Source: Muribaculaceae bacterium
Lineage (GTDB): Bacteria > Bacteroidota > Bacteroidia > Bacteroidales > Muribaculaceae
NCBI GenBank assembly: GCA_017555085.1
Contig: JAFZHD010000041.1
Location: forward strand, 1-64,000
DNA: 64,000 nt
Reading direction: 5' to 3'
The position numbers and the translations under genes are program-made. Under the pieces are notes generated by a model, which was given only the letters and a program-made list of their open reading frames with translations, had not been told where the DNA came from and searched no databases. Below are positions 45,891 to 54,188 of this stretch, one piece after another. Every line of letters starts with the position of its first letter. The first letter of the stretch is position 1.

Positions 45891-46527
45891 TTAATTCAAA
45901 TTTAATATCCTCACGCCCTTCAATCAACAGTCTCGATTTTTCCAAATTATTCTCATAGATATGCACATTGCCAAGATTCAACGTTATCGACTTCAATGGC
46001 AAATCAATCTGTCGGCTTATCAAATATAAATGGTAAATATCAGCCGGCAACCCAAGGTTCGCATCTGAGCTTCGTTGATAGGCCGACACCACCAATTCGC
46101 CCTCGTCGATCTGAAATTGCACAAGGCTCAAACATGGCATTTGGTTGCTCTCCACGCCCGTCTCCCCAAGAAACAGCACATAGTTCTTGCTGTTACGCTT
46201 CTCCTTGTTTATCTTCTCAATCAATGGAGGCAACTTCTCAAAGTAGGTCGGGTAAGAGTTAACCAGGATAGCTCCACAATAATCCCACCAATTAATGCCA
46301 ACCTCTCGGTATCGTTCCACATTTCGTTCTCCCTGCATAAACAGTTGCAACTCGTTCTTCAACTTCTTTCGGGCAATCCCATGCCCCTCAAAAATGTTAA
46401 GTAGGTCCGCCGGCGATAACGACAGCTGCTCATTTAAAAGGTATTTGATGTTACCTTTCTTGTTTTCTTGTGTTTTACCCTCGGCCAACACTCTTGCCAA
46501 TAGGTCATAATACTTGTTTCTGTTCAT
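45883..46527 (-). CDS. Thymidylate-synthase-fold enzyme, possible dCMP (hydroxy)methylase
   Basis: A 214-residue divergent member of the thymidylate synthase family. Aligned by eye with E. coli ThyA it keeps Glu59 (NELQLFMQG), Trp81, the catalytic Cys132 (MPCLSLVQF), Arg152-Ser153 and Asp155 (YQRSSDANLGLP), and His189/Tyr191 (NVHIYENN). The position of ThyA Asn177, which reads the uracil base, is Asp163 (GLPADIY). Asp at this site is the known mark of dCMP-using enzymes such as T4 deoxycytidylate hydroxymethylase. The His after the catalytic Cys is Leu, and the N-terminal phosphate-loop Arg is replaced by Lys. It is coupled to the Dam gene. Confidence 0.72.
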   Translation of the reverse strand: MNRNKYYDLLARVLAEGKTQENKKGNIKYLLNEQLSLSPADLLNIFEGHGIARKKLKNELQLFMQGERNVERYREVGINWWDYCGAILVNSYPTYFEKLPPLIEKINKEKRNSKNYVLFLGETGVESNQMPCLSLVQFQIDEGELVVSAYQRSSDANLGLPADIYHLYLISRQIDLPLKSITLNLGNVHIYENNLEKSRLLIEGREDIKFELNV

Positions 46528-46555
46528 TGGATTATAATTTATAAGATATTATTTG

Positions 46556-46563
46556 TAACTTTG
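46556..46563 (+). promoter_or_regulatory. -7 promoter element in front of the hairpin RNA
   Basis: TAACTTTG is an exact TAnnTTTG match on the + strand. Its expected transcription start (about 46568-46570) coincides with the first base of the long inverted repeat. A -33 TTG at ideal spacing is not evident. Confidence 0.45.
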
Positions 46564-46567
46564 TAAT

Positions 46568-46674
46568 GCCAATCACATACACATGTCTTCAACAAAAAGC
46601 GACATACCGCAGTCAAAAGGCATCAAAGCCCCCGACTGTGCGGTATGTCGCATTTTTGTTAGTATGTGATTGGC
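46568..46674 (+). ncRNA. Candidate phage small RNA / two-way terminator with long hairpin
   Basis: A long inverted repeat: outer arms GCCAATCACATAC/GTATGTGATTGGC (46568-46580 with 46662-46674), inner arms from AACAAAAA through GCGACATACCGCA with the matching TGCGGTATGTCGC. One arm has a roughly 10-base bulge. T-runs lie beside the inner stem on both strands, so it can terminate transcription both ways. The loop AAAGCCCCCGAC (46625-46636) can pair with GTTGGGGGCTTT (46688-46699), giving an alternative fold. No protein is encoded here. Confidence 0.5.
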
Positions 46675-46720
46675 GTCCTACTAACGGGTTGGGGGCTTTA
46701 TTTATACCCCCTCGAAAATT

Positions 46721-46990
46721 CTAAATCAACAGTTTTGCAAACCCGAATGAGCAACCAAGTAGTGCTCCAATCAGATTCCACATCATATCATTCCAACACC
46801 AAGAATTTCCCGTTGCTTGGCTGTCTCCGAACTCTTTGCCAATTCCGGCTGCGATTGAAACTAAAAAGCCGGACACTACACATATAGCTGTCGGCGCAGA
46901 TGTGTGAGCATAAAATGCCGATACAATCATTGCGATGACAAATGACGCAAATAGATGGATTATTTTGTCTCCGTTCATATTATTAAACAC
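46721..46990 (-). CDS. Small phage membrane protein (YfiM/DUF2279-like)
   Basis: An 89-residue protein with two to three membrane helices (about residues 10-27, 33-48, 68-88) and the motif AGIGKEFGDSQATGNSWCWNDMMWN, reminiscent of the YfiM/DUF2279 group. It follows the tail-fibre gene by 4 bp in the late operon. A holin role is possible from size and topology but it is far from the amidase; the function is not established. Confidence 0.6.
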   Translation of the reverse strand: MFNNMNGDKIIHLFASFVIAMIVSAFYAHTSAPTAICVVSGFLVSIAAGIGKEFGDSQATGNSWCWNDMMWNLIGALLGCSFGFAKLLI

Positions 46991-46994
46991 TGTG

Positions 46995-49085
46995 TTATTG
47001 ATAAATATTCACGATTACATTGCCTTCGGTCTCAAATTGAAGATTTTGGTCTCCATTTTCGCTTCGGGTATAAGACAACAATCCAATACTTGTAACGCCA
47101 TTCAAATCAAGCCATTTTTTTGATTGATTTCCGTCTTCTGACACTATTGTAACCTCCCAAAGGCCGTCAACAATAGGTTCGCATTTAATGCGTGTTCTGC
47201 TGTTTGTCTTACAAGCGAATTGATGCCAAATTTCAGCCGTCTGCGGATGCTCTGAGCCCTCGCTCAAATAAAGAGGCAATGCTGTAAGATAACTTTTGTT
47301 GTTATATTCAGTGTAATACACCGAGCCAATAGTCACATCAACAAAGAAAGGTTTAGACACATTGATTGATGATTGGGTTAACGACTCAAATACCAATGAC
47401 AGAGCCATCAAGCCTTTTTGTCCTAGTTCAATGCGCTGTTCATTTGTGACATAGATTCCGCTAGCAGTTACCCTATAATCGCGTGTTACAATGGCATTGC
47501 CATAATTGTGCTTGACATTTTGAAGGAATACGGCGTCATCACTGATATAACAGTCTGATACAACGCTACCGTTTATAATGATTAAGTCGGCAGCTTTGAG
47601 CAATCTCATACCTTCCTCTTGTGGTCCCATTTCTTCAAGTTCTCCAGAGCTAAAAACGCCCCAATTTGCAGTATAAACATTAAACGGTTTATACGCCTCT
47701 AAGCCTCGTGATGTCTTGTGGTAATAGGCCAACGACTCATCTGTGCCACCACTCAACACGATACCATCGGACCATTGCTCCATCTCGGCAAATTCAGTAT
47801 AGTAATTGCCAATTGTGACTGTCTTTTGAACGAGAGTATTGTTATAACCGCTATCGTTCGACTCGTTCACTTTGCGCACATACGATGTCAAATAATGCTC
47901 ACCAAACGATTCTTTTACTGATGATCCGAGATAGTAGCCATCAATAACACCGGCATGTTTGTGAACTAAGTCAAGAGTCGCGCCGTTGTTTCTTGAATCA
48001 AATGTAATGACCGTTTTAGTCATGCCATCAGCCGACGAAAAAGTCAACTCAACAATAGGTTTGTATGTAACCATGCCGTCATTGGTAATCCAATCACTCA
48101 GTTCAATATTGCCGATTTCAAATGTATTTACCGCCTTGGCATCTGCTACATCTGCTAGATATCCGTCAGCGTCAGCAATAGCCATGCCTATTTCCGTTAT
48201 CTTTTTGCTTGTGAATTTAGTGTTTGGGGTATAAACGCCCACAAATTGCCCATTTTCAACATCGGCAGCCTTTTGCACTGCATCGACTACGATAATGCCT
48301 TTACCGCCATCGCGTTTGAGTTGAACGACATCATTAAGTACGCTGGCAAGTCTCTCACTTTCTTCAAAAATCACATCTTCTATCTCTTTAAGAGTGGCAA
48401 AGGTAAGTTCTCCACCTTTTAATGCCTCAATGGCTTGGCTCAACTTAGTATTAACACTATCATGTGTAACATAGTTACTCAAATCAATGCTTTCGCCATC
48501 ACCGCCAACCATTTCGCTTGTGAGGGCATATTTCACCATATTGTTATTGACCAACTTGTACAAGTCTCCACCTTGGCGATAGAGCATATCTTCATTGCCA
48601 TAAACCGATGAGCCAATTCTGTCTGATTTATTATATAGACCGCCTGCTTTTTTTATGCCATCTTCGGTTACCTCCACAAAATACCCCTCGGCGTGAGCAT
48701 AATAAACGTCCCCAGGCGTTTTTCCGTTTGCCTCCGACTCATGATATACCACGCCCGCAAAGTTGAGCACTGCATTCGCCGCTAATTTATTGGCAAATTC
48801 GCGTAATGCGCCTAAATCATTGCTCTCTGCGCAAATGATTTCTTCAAGGTCCGCGACCTTTTGTTGCAGAGCTTCGCCCATAGCCTTGTCATATTTTTTA
48901 TTGAGCAAGTCAACAAGACCTTTAATCTTGGTAATGTCAATTTCGTCGTCCTTGTGAACATAACTGTCAAGTAGGGCGGCAAACTGTTCCTCGGTCGGTT
49001 TCAACCCCTTTCTGAACCATGCTTTCAATTGTGCTACTGTCTGTTTAGCCATCTTTTTAATCCAATTTAAAATCCGTTTAATCAT
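46995..49085 (-). CDS. Phage tail fibre / receptor-binding protein
   Basis: A 696-residue protein. The N-terminal part (MAKQTVAQLKAWFRKGLKPTEEQFAALLDSYVHKDDEI) is the start seen on many Bacteroidetes phage tail proteins. It is followed by helical attachment segments and long beta-rich repeats-like regions (residues 250-696), as expected for a fibre. The start at 49085 shares one base with the stop of the collar gene (TAATG), supporting coupled translation, although ATG 49052 gives the family-like start. It probably determines host binding. Confidence 0.7.
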   Translation of the reverse strand: MIKRILNWIKKMAKQTVAQLKAWFRKGLKPTEEQFAALLDSYVHKDDEIDITKIKGLVDLLNKKYDKAMGEALQQKVADLEEIICAESNDLGALREFANKLAANAVLNFAGVVYHESEANGKTPGDVYYAHAEGYFVEVTEDGIKKAGGLYNKSDRIGSSVYGNEDMLYRQGGDLYKLVNNNMVKYALTSEMVGGDGESIDLSNYVTHDSVNTKLSQAIEALKGGELTFATLKEIEDVIFEESERLASVLNDVVQLKRDGGKGIIVVDAVQKAADVENGQFVGVYTPNTKFTSKKITEIGMAIADADGYLADVADAKAVNTFEIGNIELSDWITNDGMVTYKPIVELTFSSADGMTKTVITFDSRNNGATLDLVHKHAGVIDGYYLGSSVKESFGEHYLTSYVRKVNESNDSGYNNTLVQKTVTIGNYYTEFAEMEQWSDGIVLSGGTDESLAYYHKTSRGLEAYKPFNVYTANWGVFSSGELEEMGPQEEGMRLLKAADLIIINGSVVSDCYISDDAVFLQNVKHNYGNAIVTRDYRVTASGIYVTNEQRIELGQKGLMALSLVFESLTQSSINVSKPFFVDVTIGSVYYTEYNNKSYLTALPLYLSEGSEHPQTAEIWHQFACKTNSRTRIKCEPIVDGLWEVTIVSEDGNQSKKWLDLNGVTSIGLLSYTRSENGDQNLQFETEGNVIVNIYQ

Positions 49086-50035
49086 TATTTAATTCTCATT
49101 ATATATGCCAATACATAGTAGGGTGGGCGGTTCTCGTGTGCTTCGCCACCACCGGTCGTCTCGGTACTGTATGCCGGCTCATCGTTGCTCTCTCCAATCC
49201 ATGTTGCCCGTTCTGAAGAGGCCCCATAACCGGTTTTATCGGTATCTAAACCATCAAAGGCATGGCTATGGATTGGCATCTGCGCTATTGTCAGTGTATG
49301 TTCTTTCTCTCCGCCTGTTCCGCCTATGGTGTTGTAATCACCATCATTCGCGCTTTGGCCGACGATAAACCGGCCTCTCAGATCGGGCAGTCTGAATAAC
49401 CCCTCTCCAGGGGTTTCAAATCTGTTGCCGTTTCTGTCTTCAGCAGTATTAAACACATCGCCGATTGTCGCATACAACTCTGCGTATGTTACTCTGCTCA
49501 ATGCGCTGCCGTCACACAACTGATACCCCTCTGGGACATTTTTTCCGGCCCACATCTTCACAATGCCCAACGGTTCACTTGTTTCTTTGTGAACACCATC
49601 TATCACTGCATTTAAGTCGGCAATCTCTTTCATCATCTCGCGCATGTTCTTCACGTCAGCAAAGTCTGCCCAATTATAATTTTCCTCTCCCATGCCAGCC
49701 TCAAGCCATCGGCTCGTGTAGGCGTCATAACTCGCTCCGAATGCCTGCACCTGGGTATCCTCTTTCACTATGTGCATGCCGTTGGCCGTTGAGCCCCCTT
49801 TCCAGTAAATTACCTCGCCATCGGGGTAATCTTTGGTCCTCAGAAACACATAGCCCGCACCTCGTTCGGTTTTGCCTGGTTTTAACTCGCAACCGAGCAA
49901 CACAACTTTATCCCCGGCTATGTTACCTATTATCGCCTGAATGTTGCCGTTCTCCTGCAACATTGCCAGCGTCTCGCAGTCAAGCGGAAACTGTCCGTCA
50001 GCCTGCGTTGTGAAATTTCCTGTTGTCCTTTTCAT
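49085..50035 (-). CDS. Phage tail collar domain protein
   Basis: A 316-residue protein with a tail-collar domain (about residues 160-260): GIVKMWAGKNVPEGYQLCDG, YAELYATIGDVF and RLPDLRGRFIVGQ. The C-terminus EAHENRPPYYVLAYIMRIK is typical of collar/short-tail-fibre proteins. It links the baseplate to the fibres. It overlaps the upstream gene by 4 bp (ATGA). Confidence 0.82.
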   Translation of the reverse strand: MKRTTGNFTTQADGQFPLDCETLAMLQENGNIQAIIGNIAGDKVVLLGCELKPGKTERGAGYVFLRTKDYPDGEVIYWKGGSTANGMHIVKEDTQVQAFGASYDAYTSRWLEAGMGEENYNWADFADVKNMREMMKEIADLNAVIDGVHKETSEPLGIVKMWAGKNVPEGYQLCDGSALSRVTYAELYATIGDVFNTAEDRNGNRFETPGEGLFRLPDLRGRFIVGQSANDGDYNTIGGTGGEKEHTLTIAQMPIHSHAFDGLDTDKTGYGASSERATWIGESNDEPAYSTETTGGGEAHENRPPYYVLAYIMRIK

Positions 50036-50559
50036 TTTGTTCGGTTTATATAGTTTATTTCATATCGTTTTGTCGTCAGCTTATAGCGATCTATTACCGC
50101 CCGCAATCGCTGTTCTTGTGCCGTATTGAGCAAGCCACTTGGCACATTCACCCAAAAGTCGCAATTGGTTCTCTCCAACGCTCGCCGTGATACCGGCATT
50201 GCTTTTCCTTTTGCTCGTTTTGGGACCATGCGCCAATCTTGCTCTCTTCGCATGGCGATAAGCGACTTTGATAGTTCGCCTCTGCTTTCAGCGTCCACTA
50301 TCGTTATCTTGCCCGACTGCTCTACATCGCCACTCAGTGTTTTTGCCGTTTCGATTATAATTCTGCGCAGTCGACACACCTGCCCGTTACGCATCATTTC
50401 GTCCGTCTGCTCTCGCCTGAACTGCTGTAACGATGTCAGCACTTCGCTCGGTGGGGTTATGGCCGCATATAGCAAAGCGCCTATACCGCTTTTCCGCCAT
50501 GCCGTCGGCAATAGCAACAGAGCAAGCCGTTTCATATTCACATCATAAATCCTGCCCAT
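50032..50559 (-). CDS. Phage baseplate-region protein of unknown function
   Basis: A 175-residue basic protein located between the baseplate J and collar genes, the place of Mu gp48/P2 gpI-type baseplate proteins. I cannot match it to a named family. The N-terminus is hydrophobic then basic (MKRLALLLLPTAWRKSGIGA), and the rest is predicted alpha/beta. It overlaps gpJ by 17 bp at its start and the collar gene by 4 bp at its end. Confidence 0.6.
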   Translation of the reverse strand: MGRIYDVNMKRLALLLLPTAWRKSGIGALLYAAITPPSEVLTSLQQFRREQTDEMMRNGQVCRLRRIIIETAKTLSGDVEQSGKITIVDAESRGELSKSLIAMRREQDWRMVPKRAKGKAMPVSRRALERTNCDFWVNVPSGLLNTAQEQRLRAVIDRYKLTTKRYEINYINRTK

Positions 50560-51412
50560 AAATCTTCATGTTTAGTTTTATCTTGTCATCGTCCAAAGAG
50601 CAATACCCTGCATAGGGGCGGCAATATGCGTTTCCGTTGGAACCGGGCGATAAAAAGACATCGCTCACGACACTATTGTGAATCTCTATTCCTCCGAGTT
50701 GCACAATCTCAACACCGGCAACCCCTCTCAACACATCTTCTATGCCGTTCCTTGACAAGATGCCGTTAAATTCCAAGTTCTCGATATAACTTTTTATCAC
50801 ATTCTTGCATTCCTCTTTCACTTCGTCGCGGTCAAGCAGTGCATTATAATAAACATCAGCTTCAAGAGCGAATCCTGACGGCGTGGAATTTATCACCTCT
50901 ATTCTCACCCCGGCATCTTTAACCTCGCCAAGATACGTTTTAAGGTGCTCGCATTGGTCTGATGTCAATGGCTGGCGTTTGCCGTCGCCATCTTCGCCGG
51001 CTACTTTTATCACAAGCACCCCGCTTTTCATGTCTTCCACCGCAACGGCATGTTTCACCACTCTCGACTTCTTGATATCCTCCTCGCTCATGCCGTCGGT
51101 GGCATATTCATCTGTGCCGTCTATCAGATCCTTCCCGTAAAGAAACGCGAGGGTTTTGTCTCTATACCATTTTGCCGTGTGTGGCATGCGGGTAGTCACC
51201 ATTGTCTCTACTTCGCTCTTGTGCGTCGCCATCAGCGACTCCACCACATAGCAACATACTGCCACAATATAGAATAGCACATTCTCCACACTCACTGGGC
51301 TCATGACTTTATCCCACGAATCACCAACATCAAATCCCCACAGTTTCGCAGCCTCCTCGTTCTGCATGAATGCCTGCGTCATGCTCTCCTTTATTTCTGC
51401 AATCGTTCTCAT
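50543..51412 (-). CDS. Baseplate J-like protein
   Basis: A 289-residue protein resembling phage baseplate wedge J/gp47 proteins: an N-terminal helical region with a hydrophobic stretch (ENVLFYIVAVCCYVVESLMA), central VRIEVINSTPSGFALEADVYYN and C-terminal NIVKSYIENLEF-like, GIEDVLRGVAGVEIVQLGG segments. It forms the wedges of the contractile tail baseplate. It sits after the W-type gene as in Mu and P2. Confidence 0.72.
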   Translation of the reverse strand: MRTIAEIKESMTQAFMQNEEAAKLWGFDVGDSWDKVMSPVSVENVLFYIVAVCCYVVESLMATHKSEVETMVTTRMPHTAKWYRDKTLAFLYGKDLIDGTDEYATDGMSEEDIKKSRVVKHAVAVEDMKSGVLVIKVAGEDGDGKRQPLTSDQCEHLKTYLGEVKDAGVRIEVINSTPSGFALEADVYYNALLDRDEVKEECKNVIKSYIENLEFNGILSRNGIEDVLRGVAGVEIVQLGGIEIHNSVVSDVFLSPGSNGNAYCRPYAGYCSLDDDKIKLNMKIYGQDL

Positions 51413-51424
51413 CTCATTTATTGT

Positions 51425-51718
51425 TTATGATACTACAAAGTCATTTTCTATCGCCATAAAGCCTATTCCCTCATACGCCATCGCGCTCCTTTCTTCGTCA
51501 CTCGCCTCAGTCGCCGGGAATATGCAGTTTATCTCATAGTGGCTCACGACTGCCACATCTTTCACTTCTTTCTCCTCAAGCACCTGTCCGTCGCTCAGTT
51601 CGTCGGTAATGCTCAGTCCGTTTGCCAGGGCAAGCTCTACCACAGCCTCCACGCTGCCGCTTGTCTGCAATGCTATGTCAAGCAATGTTTGCCTATCTTT
51701 TACTGTTATCGTTCCCAT
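51425..51718 (-). CDS. Small LysM-like phage tail protein
   Basis: A 97-residue protein. Residues 5-45 (DRQTLLDIALQTSGSVEAVV...ANGLSITDELSDGQVL) follow the LysM pattern, like the small LysM proteins that accompany tail tubes and baseplates in contractile phages. It lies between the gp46/W-like and J-like genes. The C-terminal half is unassigned. Confidence 0.6.
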   Translation of the reverse strand: MGTITVKDRQTLLDIALQTSGSVEAVVELALANGLSITDELSDGQVLEEKEVKDVAVVSHYEINCIFPATEASDEERSAMAYEGIGFMAIENDFVVS

Positions 51719-51730
51719 TCTGGTTTATGG

Positions 51731-52030
51731 TTATTTGATTATAATCTCGTTATTATCAATTCTCGCCTCGTCACAGTCAACACCACAGGTTCGCAACATC
51801 TTCCGCACCTCGCCGGGCCACATCACGTCAACACCGCCACTCAACTGCTTCGTTGCCTCGCCGCCCATCAATGGCCATTCCTTAAACTCGCCACGGTTAG
51901 CCACAAGCACCGCCTCCACAGTCTGCGCCTCGGTATCACCAATTACCAACCCACCGTTCTCAACAAGCAAATCGCCCGTTCCGCTGTCTATCAATATTCC
52001 TCTCATAACTGTTTCATTTATTGTTTTCAA
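51731..52030 (-). CDS. Baseplate protein of the gp46/W (gp25-like) type
   Basis: A 99-residue protein: GILIDSGTGDLLVENGGLVIGDTEAQ is the start pattern of Mu gp46-like proteins, followed by EAVLVANRGEFKEWPLMGG. These proteins join baseplate wedges near the J protein. Eleven bases downstream of the V-like gene. Confidence 0.75.
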   Translation of the reverse strand: MKTINETVMRGILIDSGTGDLLVENGGLVIGDTEAQTVEAVLVANRGEFKEWPLMGGEATKQLSGGVDVMWPGEVRKMLRTCGVDCDEARIDNNEIIIK

Positions 52031-52040
52031 GCCTCTTGAC

Positions 52041-52604
52041 TCATTGCTTCACCTTTTCGTTTTCATAATCGCTTCTCGCCACCTCCGCGTGCTTGCTCGT
52101 TATGGCAGGCACCGTTATCGGAACTGCATTCGTCTGCGATGTAGCCGATCCGCTCACCGCTACCGCTCCGCTTGGCAACGTATGGGTGTGCTCGTTGAAT
52201 GCATTTATCAACTCGTTCAACTTCTCTGTCAATGCCTCCACCTTCACCAGTCCGCCGAGTTCTCCACCATTCAGCACAATGCCGTCTTCTGTAACAACTA
52301 TGCTTGACTCACCAATCACCACCTCCACCTTTTCTATATCCTCGGTAGCAATCACACAACCGCCCATGCCCTCATTCATCATTGCGACTATGACATGGCT
52401 TCCGACCTTAGGAAATATCACAATGCCCGACTTTACGCCTTGGTTTGCCTGTAAATTTACACCCAATATAGGAGCACTCTCATCAAGAGGCTCGCAATCG
52501 ACTGTTCGTGTCTCGGCATCAACGGCCGTAACCACACATACGCGCGTTTCTATATCCATGCCTTGTCGTGCCAAAGTCTTTATCATTTGTCCGATATTTC
52601 CCAT
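52041..52604 (-). CDS. Baseplate assembly protein V / tail-tip spike (gp45-like)
   Basis: A 187-residue protein with an OB-fold-like N-terminal region (VCVVTAVDAETRTVDCEPLD... GVNLQANQGVKSGIVIFPKVGSHVIVAMM) and a beta-helical C-terminal part (SIVVTEDGIVLNGGELGGLVK), matching phage baseplate V/gp45 spike proteins. It follows the D-like gene by one base. Confidence 0.78.
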   Translation of the reverse strand: MGNIGQMIKTLARQGMDIETRVCVVTAVDAETRTVDCEPLDESAPILGVNLQANQGVKSGIVIFPKVGSHVIVAMMNEGMGGCVIATEDIEKVEVVIGESSIVVTEDGIVLNGGELGGLVKVEALTEKLNELINAFNEHTHTLPSGAVAVSGSATSQTNAVPITVPAITSKHAEVARSDYENEKVKQ

Positions 52605-52605
52605 A

Positions 52606-53574
52606 TTATCCTCCTGCTCTTTGCCCGAGTGTTATTTCTTGACGATAACCGCTCGTGCCATATTTGATTACATTTTTCTTTACCTGATATTTGCCTTGCT
52701 TCACTCCGTCGATTATCAGCCCTATGGTGTCGAGTTTGTCAACCAATCGGTAGCCAAAGGTTGTGAAGCTTCCTGTAAGGCCATCGCGTTTCAATCGCTT
52801 AATCTCTTGCTCGGCCCATGCCTTCAACTCTTTTTCCGTTTTATTGTAAGTGTGTAGCGTTCGCAACTCTCCATCGGCATCGCCAACCTCTATTTTGACT
52901 TTCTTCTTGTTGTCAGGCATTAGCGAAATAGCCTTAACTTTCAGTCGCATGGTGTCGGCTTTCTGTTGCTCCAGACTGCTATCGCTGATAATATTGCCGT
53001 TCTCGCCATTCTGAAACACTTGCATTATCGCAGTTTCATCTCTATCAAAGAGCACTCCGCAATACAGCGTAGGCTTGCCGTCAATATACTTGAAAAAACT
53101 CCTCACGCCCTGGTCTTGCAGTTTGCCGAGCAATCCGGCAACAGTGTCCTCGGTTACGCGATATGCCCCAAGCGTCTGTTCACCCATTACATTTATCGGG
53201 TAAGCCAGCCCCTGGTCTTTCAGCAACTGTTCAACAGTGACACTCTTATAAGCCTTTTTTACTGTCGCCTGTTGTTTCAACTTGAACATGTCATCTTCGC
53301 AAGTGATTACCAACGGCGTCTTGATTCCGATGTCGCGTATATAGCCGACAAAGGCGAGTTCCAGGCGGTCATCATACCCGGTCCACACCTTCACCTTGTT
53401 GCCTCTTTCCAATGGTATCTCTTTTTCTCCGTCCCATTTTATCTTCTTGGGTAGGGTGATTTTACACTCATCGGTGAGTTTTTCGGTGTCGCGGGTGATT
53501 TCAATGCTTGTCACGGCCGTCAGCTCCCAACGGCGCGACCCCTCTATCTCTATTCTGCAACTCAACTTATACAT
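52606..53574 (-). CDS. Phage late control D-like baseplate hub protein
   Basis: A 322-residue gpD/gp44-family protein. The N-terminus SCRIEIEGSRRWELTAVTSI and the hub region IPLERGNKVKVWTGYDDRLELAFVGYIRDIGIKTPLVITCEDDMFKLKQ are typical, and the C-terminal YQVKKNVIKYGTSGYRQEITLGQR is conserved. It forms the hub to which the V spike attaches. Confidence 0.8.
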   Translation of the reverse strand: MYKLSCRIEIEGSRRWELTAVTSIEITRDTEKLTDECKITLPKKIKWDGEKEIPLERGNKVKVWTGYDDRLELAFVGYIRDIGIKTPLVITCEDDMFKLKQQATVKKAYKSVTVEQLLKDQGLAYPINVMGEQTLGAYRVTEDTVAGLLGKLQDQGVRSFFKYIDGKPTLYCGVLFDRDETAIMQVFQNGENGNIISDSSLEQQKADTMRLKVKAISLMPDNKKKVKIEVGDADGELRTLHTYNKTEKELKAWAEQEIKRLKRDGLTGSFTTFGYRLVDKLDTIGLIIDGVKQGKYQVKKNVIKYGTSGYRQEITLGQRAGG

Positions 53575-53579
53575 TGTTC

Positions 53580-54188
53580 CTAATATTCCGTTGAATAGAC
53601 ATTATACTCTTCGTCGCTGTCGGCCGTTATCTGCACTTGCTGATAGTTGCTCGCTGTCGCCTGTGTAGCATTGAAACTCTTTACAACTATCCGCGTGATT
53701 TCCCACAAGTCCAAGAATGTGCTTTGCACCCTCAGCGACTCTGATTCGGTCAGGAATTTGCGAAGCTCGCGCACGCCGTCAATCGGATACTCATCTTTAA
53801 TTGTGCCGTCCTCAATCGGCTGAATGCCCACACTGATATTCACCGCATAGTCTCCGTCGCTTATATACTCTTTCACCGTACCTCGACGACCAACCACCTG
53901 TGTAGTCACTATCTGTTTCTGCTGGCTAACGCTCACGATTGCATTATCTATCGTCAATCGTTCACCCTTGCTATTCTCCAAGGTCAGCACACACAACGCA
54001 TAGCGACCCTCCCAATAGGTTCTGTCGGTTATCGGCGTGCCCGCCTCATGGGTCTCTGCCTTGCCACCGGCGCCACTCCAGTCAAACTCGCCTCGACCTG
54101 CTTCGCCAAAACGGTACAATGCTCCCTTCAAACGGGTACCAACAGTCGCAGCCGTTATCGCTACAAATTTATATCCTCGCCCTTTCAT
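53580..54188 (-). CDS. Phage tail/baseplate protein (DUF6046-like)
   Basis: A 202-residue protein between the tape measure and hub genes. The segment VSQQKQIVTTQVVGRRGTVKEYISDGDYAVNISVG and a C-terminal PIDGVRELRKFL...WEITRIVVKSFNA fit a family seen in Bacteroidetes contractile phages, functionally comparable to LysM/tube-terminator baseplate proteins. The role is inferred from position only. A 4-bp ATGA overlap couples it to the tape measure gene. Confidence 0.6.
   Translation of the reverse strand: MKGRGYKFVAITAATVGTRLKGALYRFGEAGRGEFDWSGAGGKAETHEAGTPITDRTYWEGRYALCVLTLENSKGERLTIDNAIVSVSQQKQIVTTQVVGRRGTVKEYISDGDYAVNISVGIQPIEDGTIKDEYPIDGVRELRKFLTESESLRVQSTFLDLWEITRIVVKSFNATQATASNYQQVQITADSDEEYNVYSTEY

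Noticed and set aside
46721..46990. Holin of the phage
   Set aside because: Size and helices would fit, but the sequence looks more like the YfiM/DUF2279 group and it lies 13 kb from the amidase, so no holin call was made.
52093..52857. 254-codon + strand frame opposite the V and D baseplate genes
   Set aside because: Crosses two well supported minus-strand genes and has low-complexity Ser/Thr/Pro composition typical of antisense frames.
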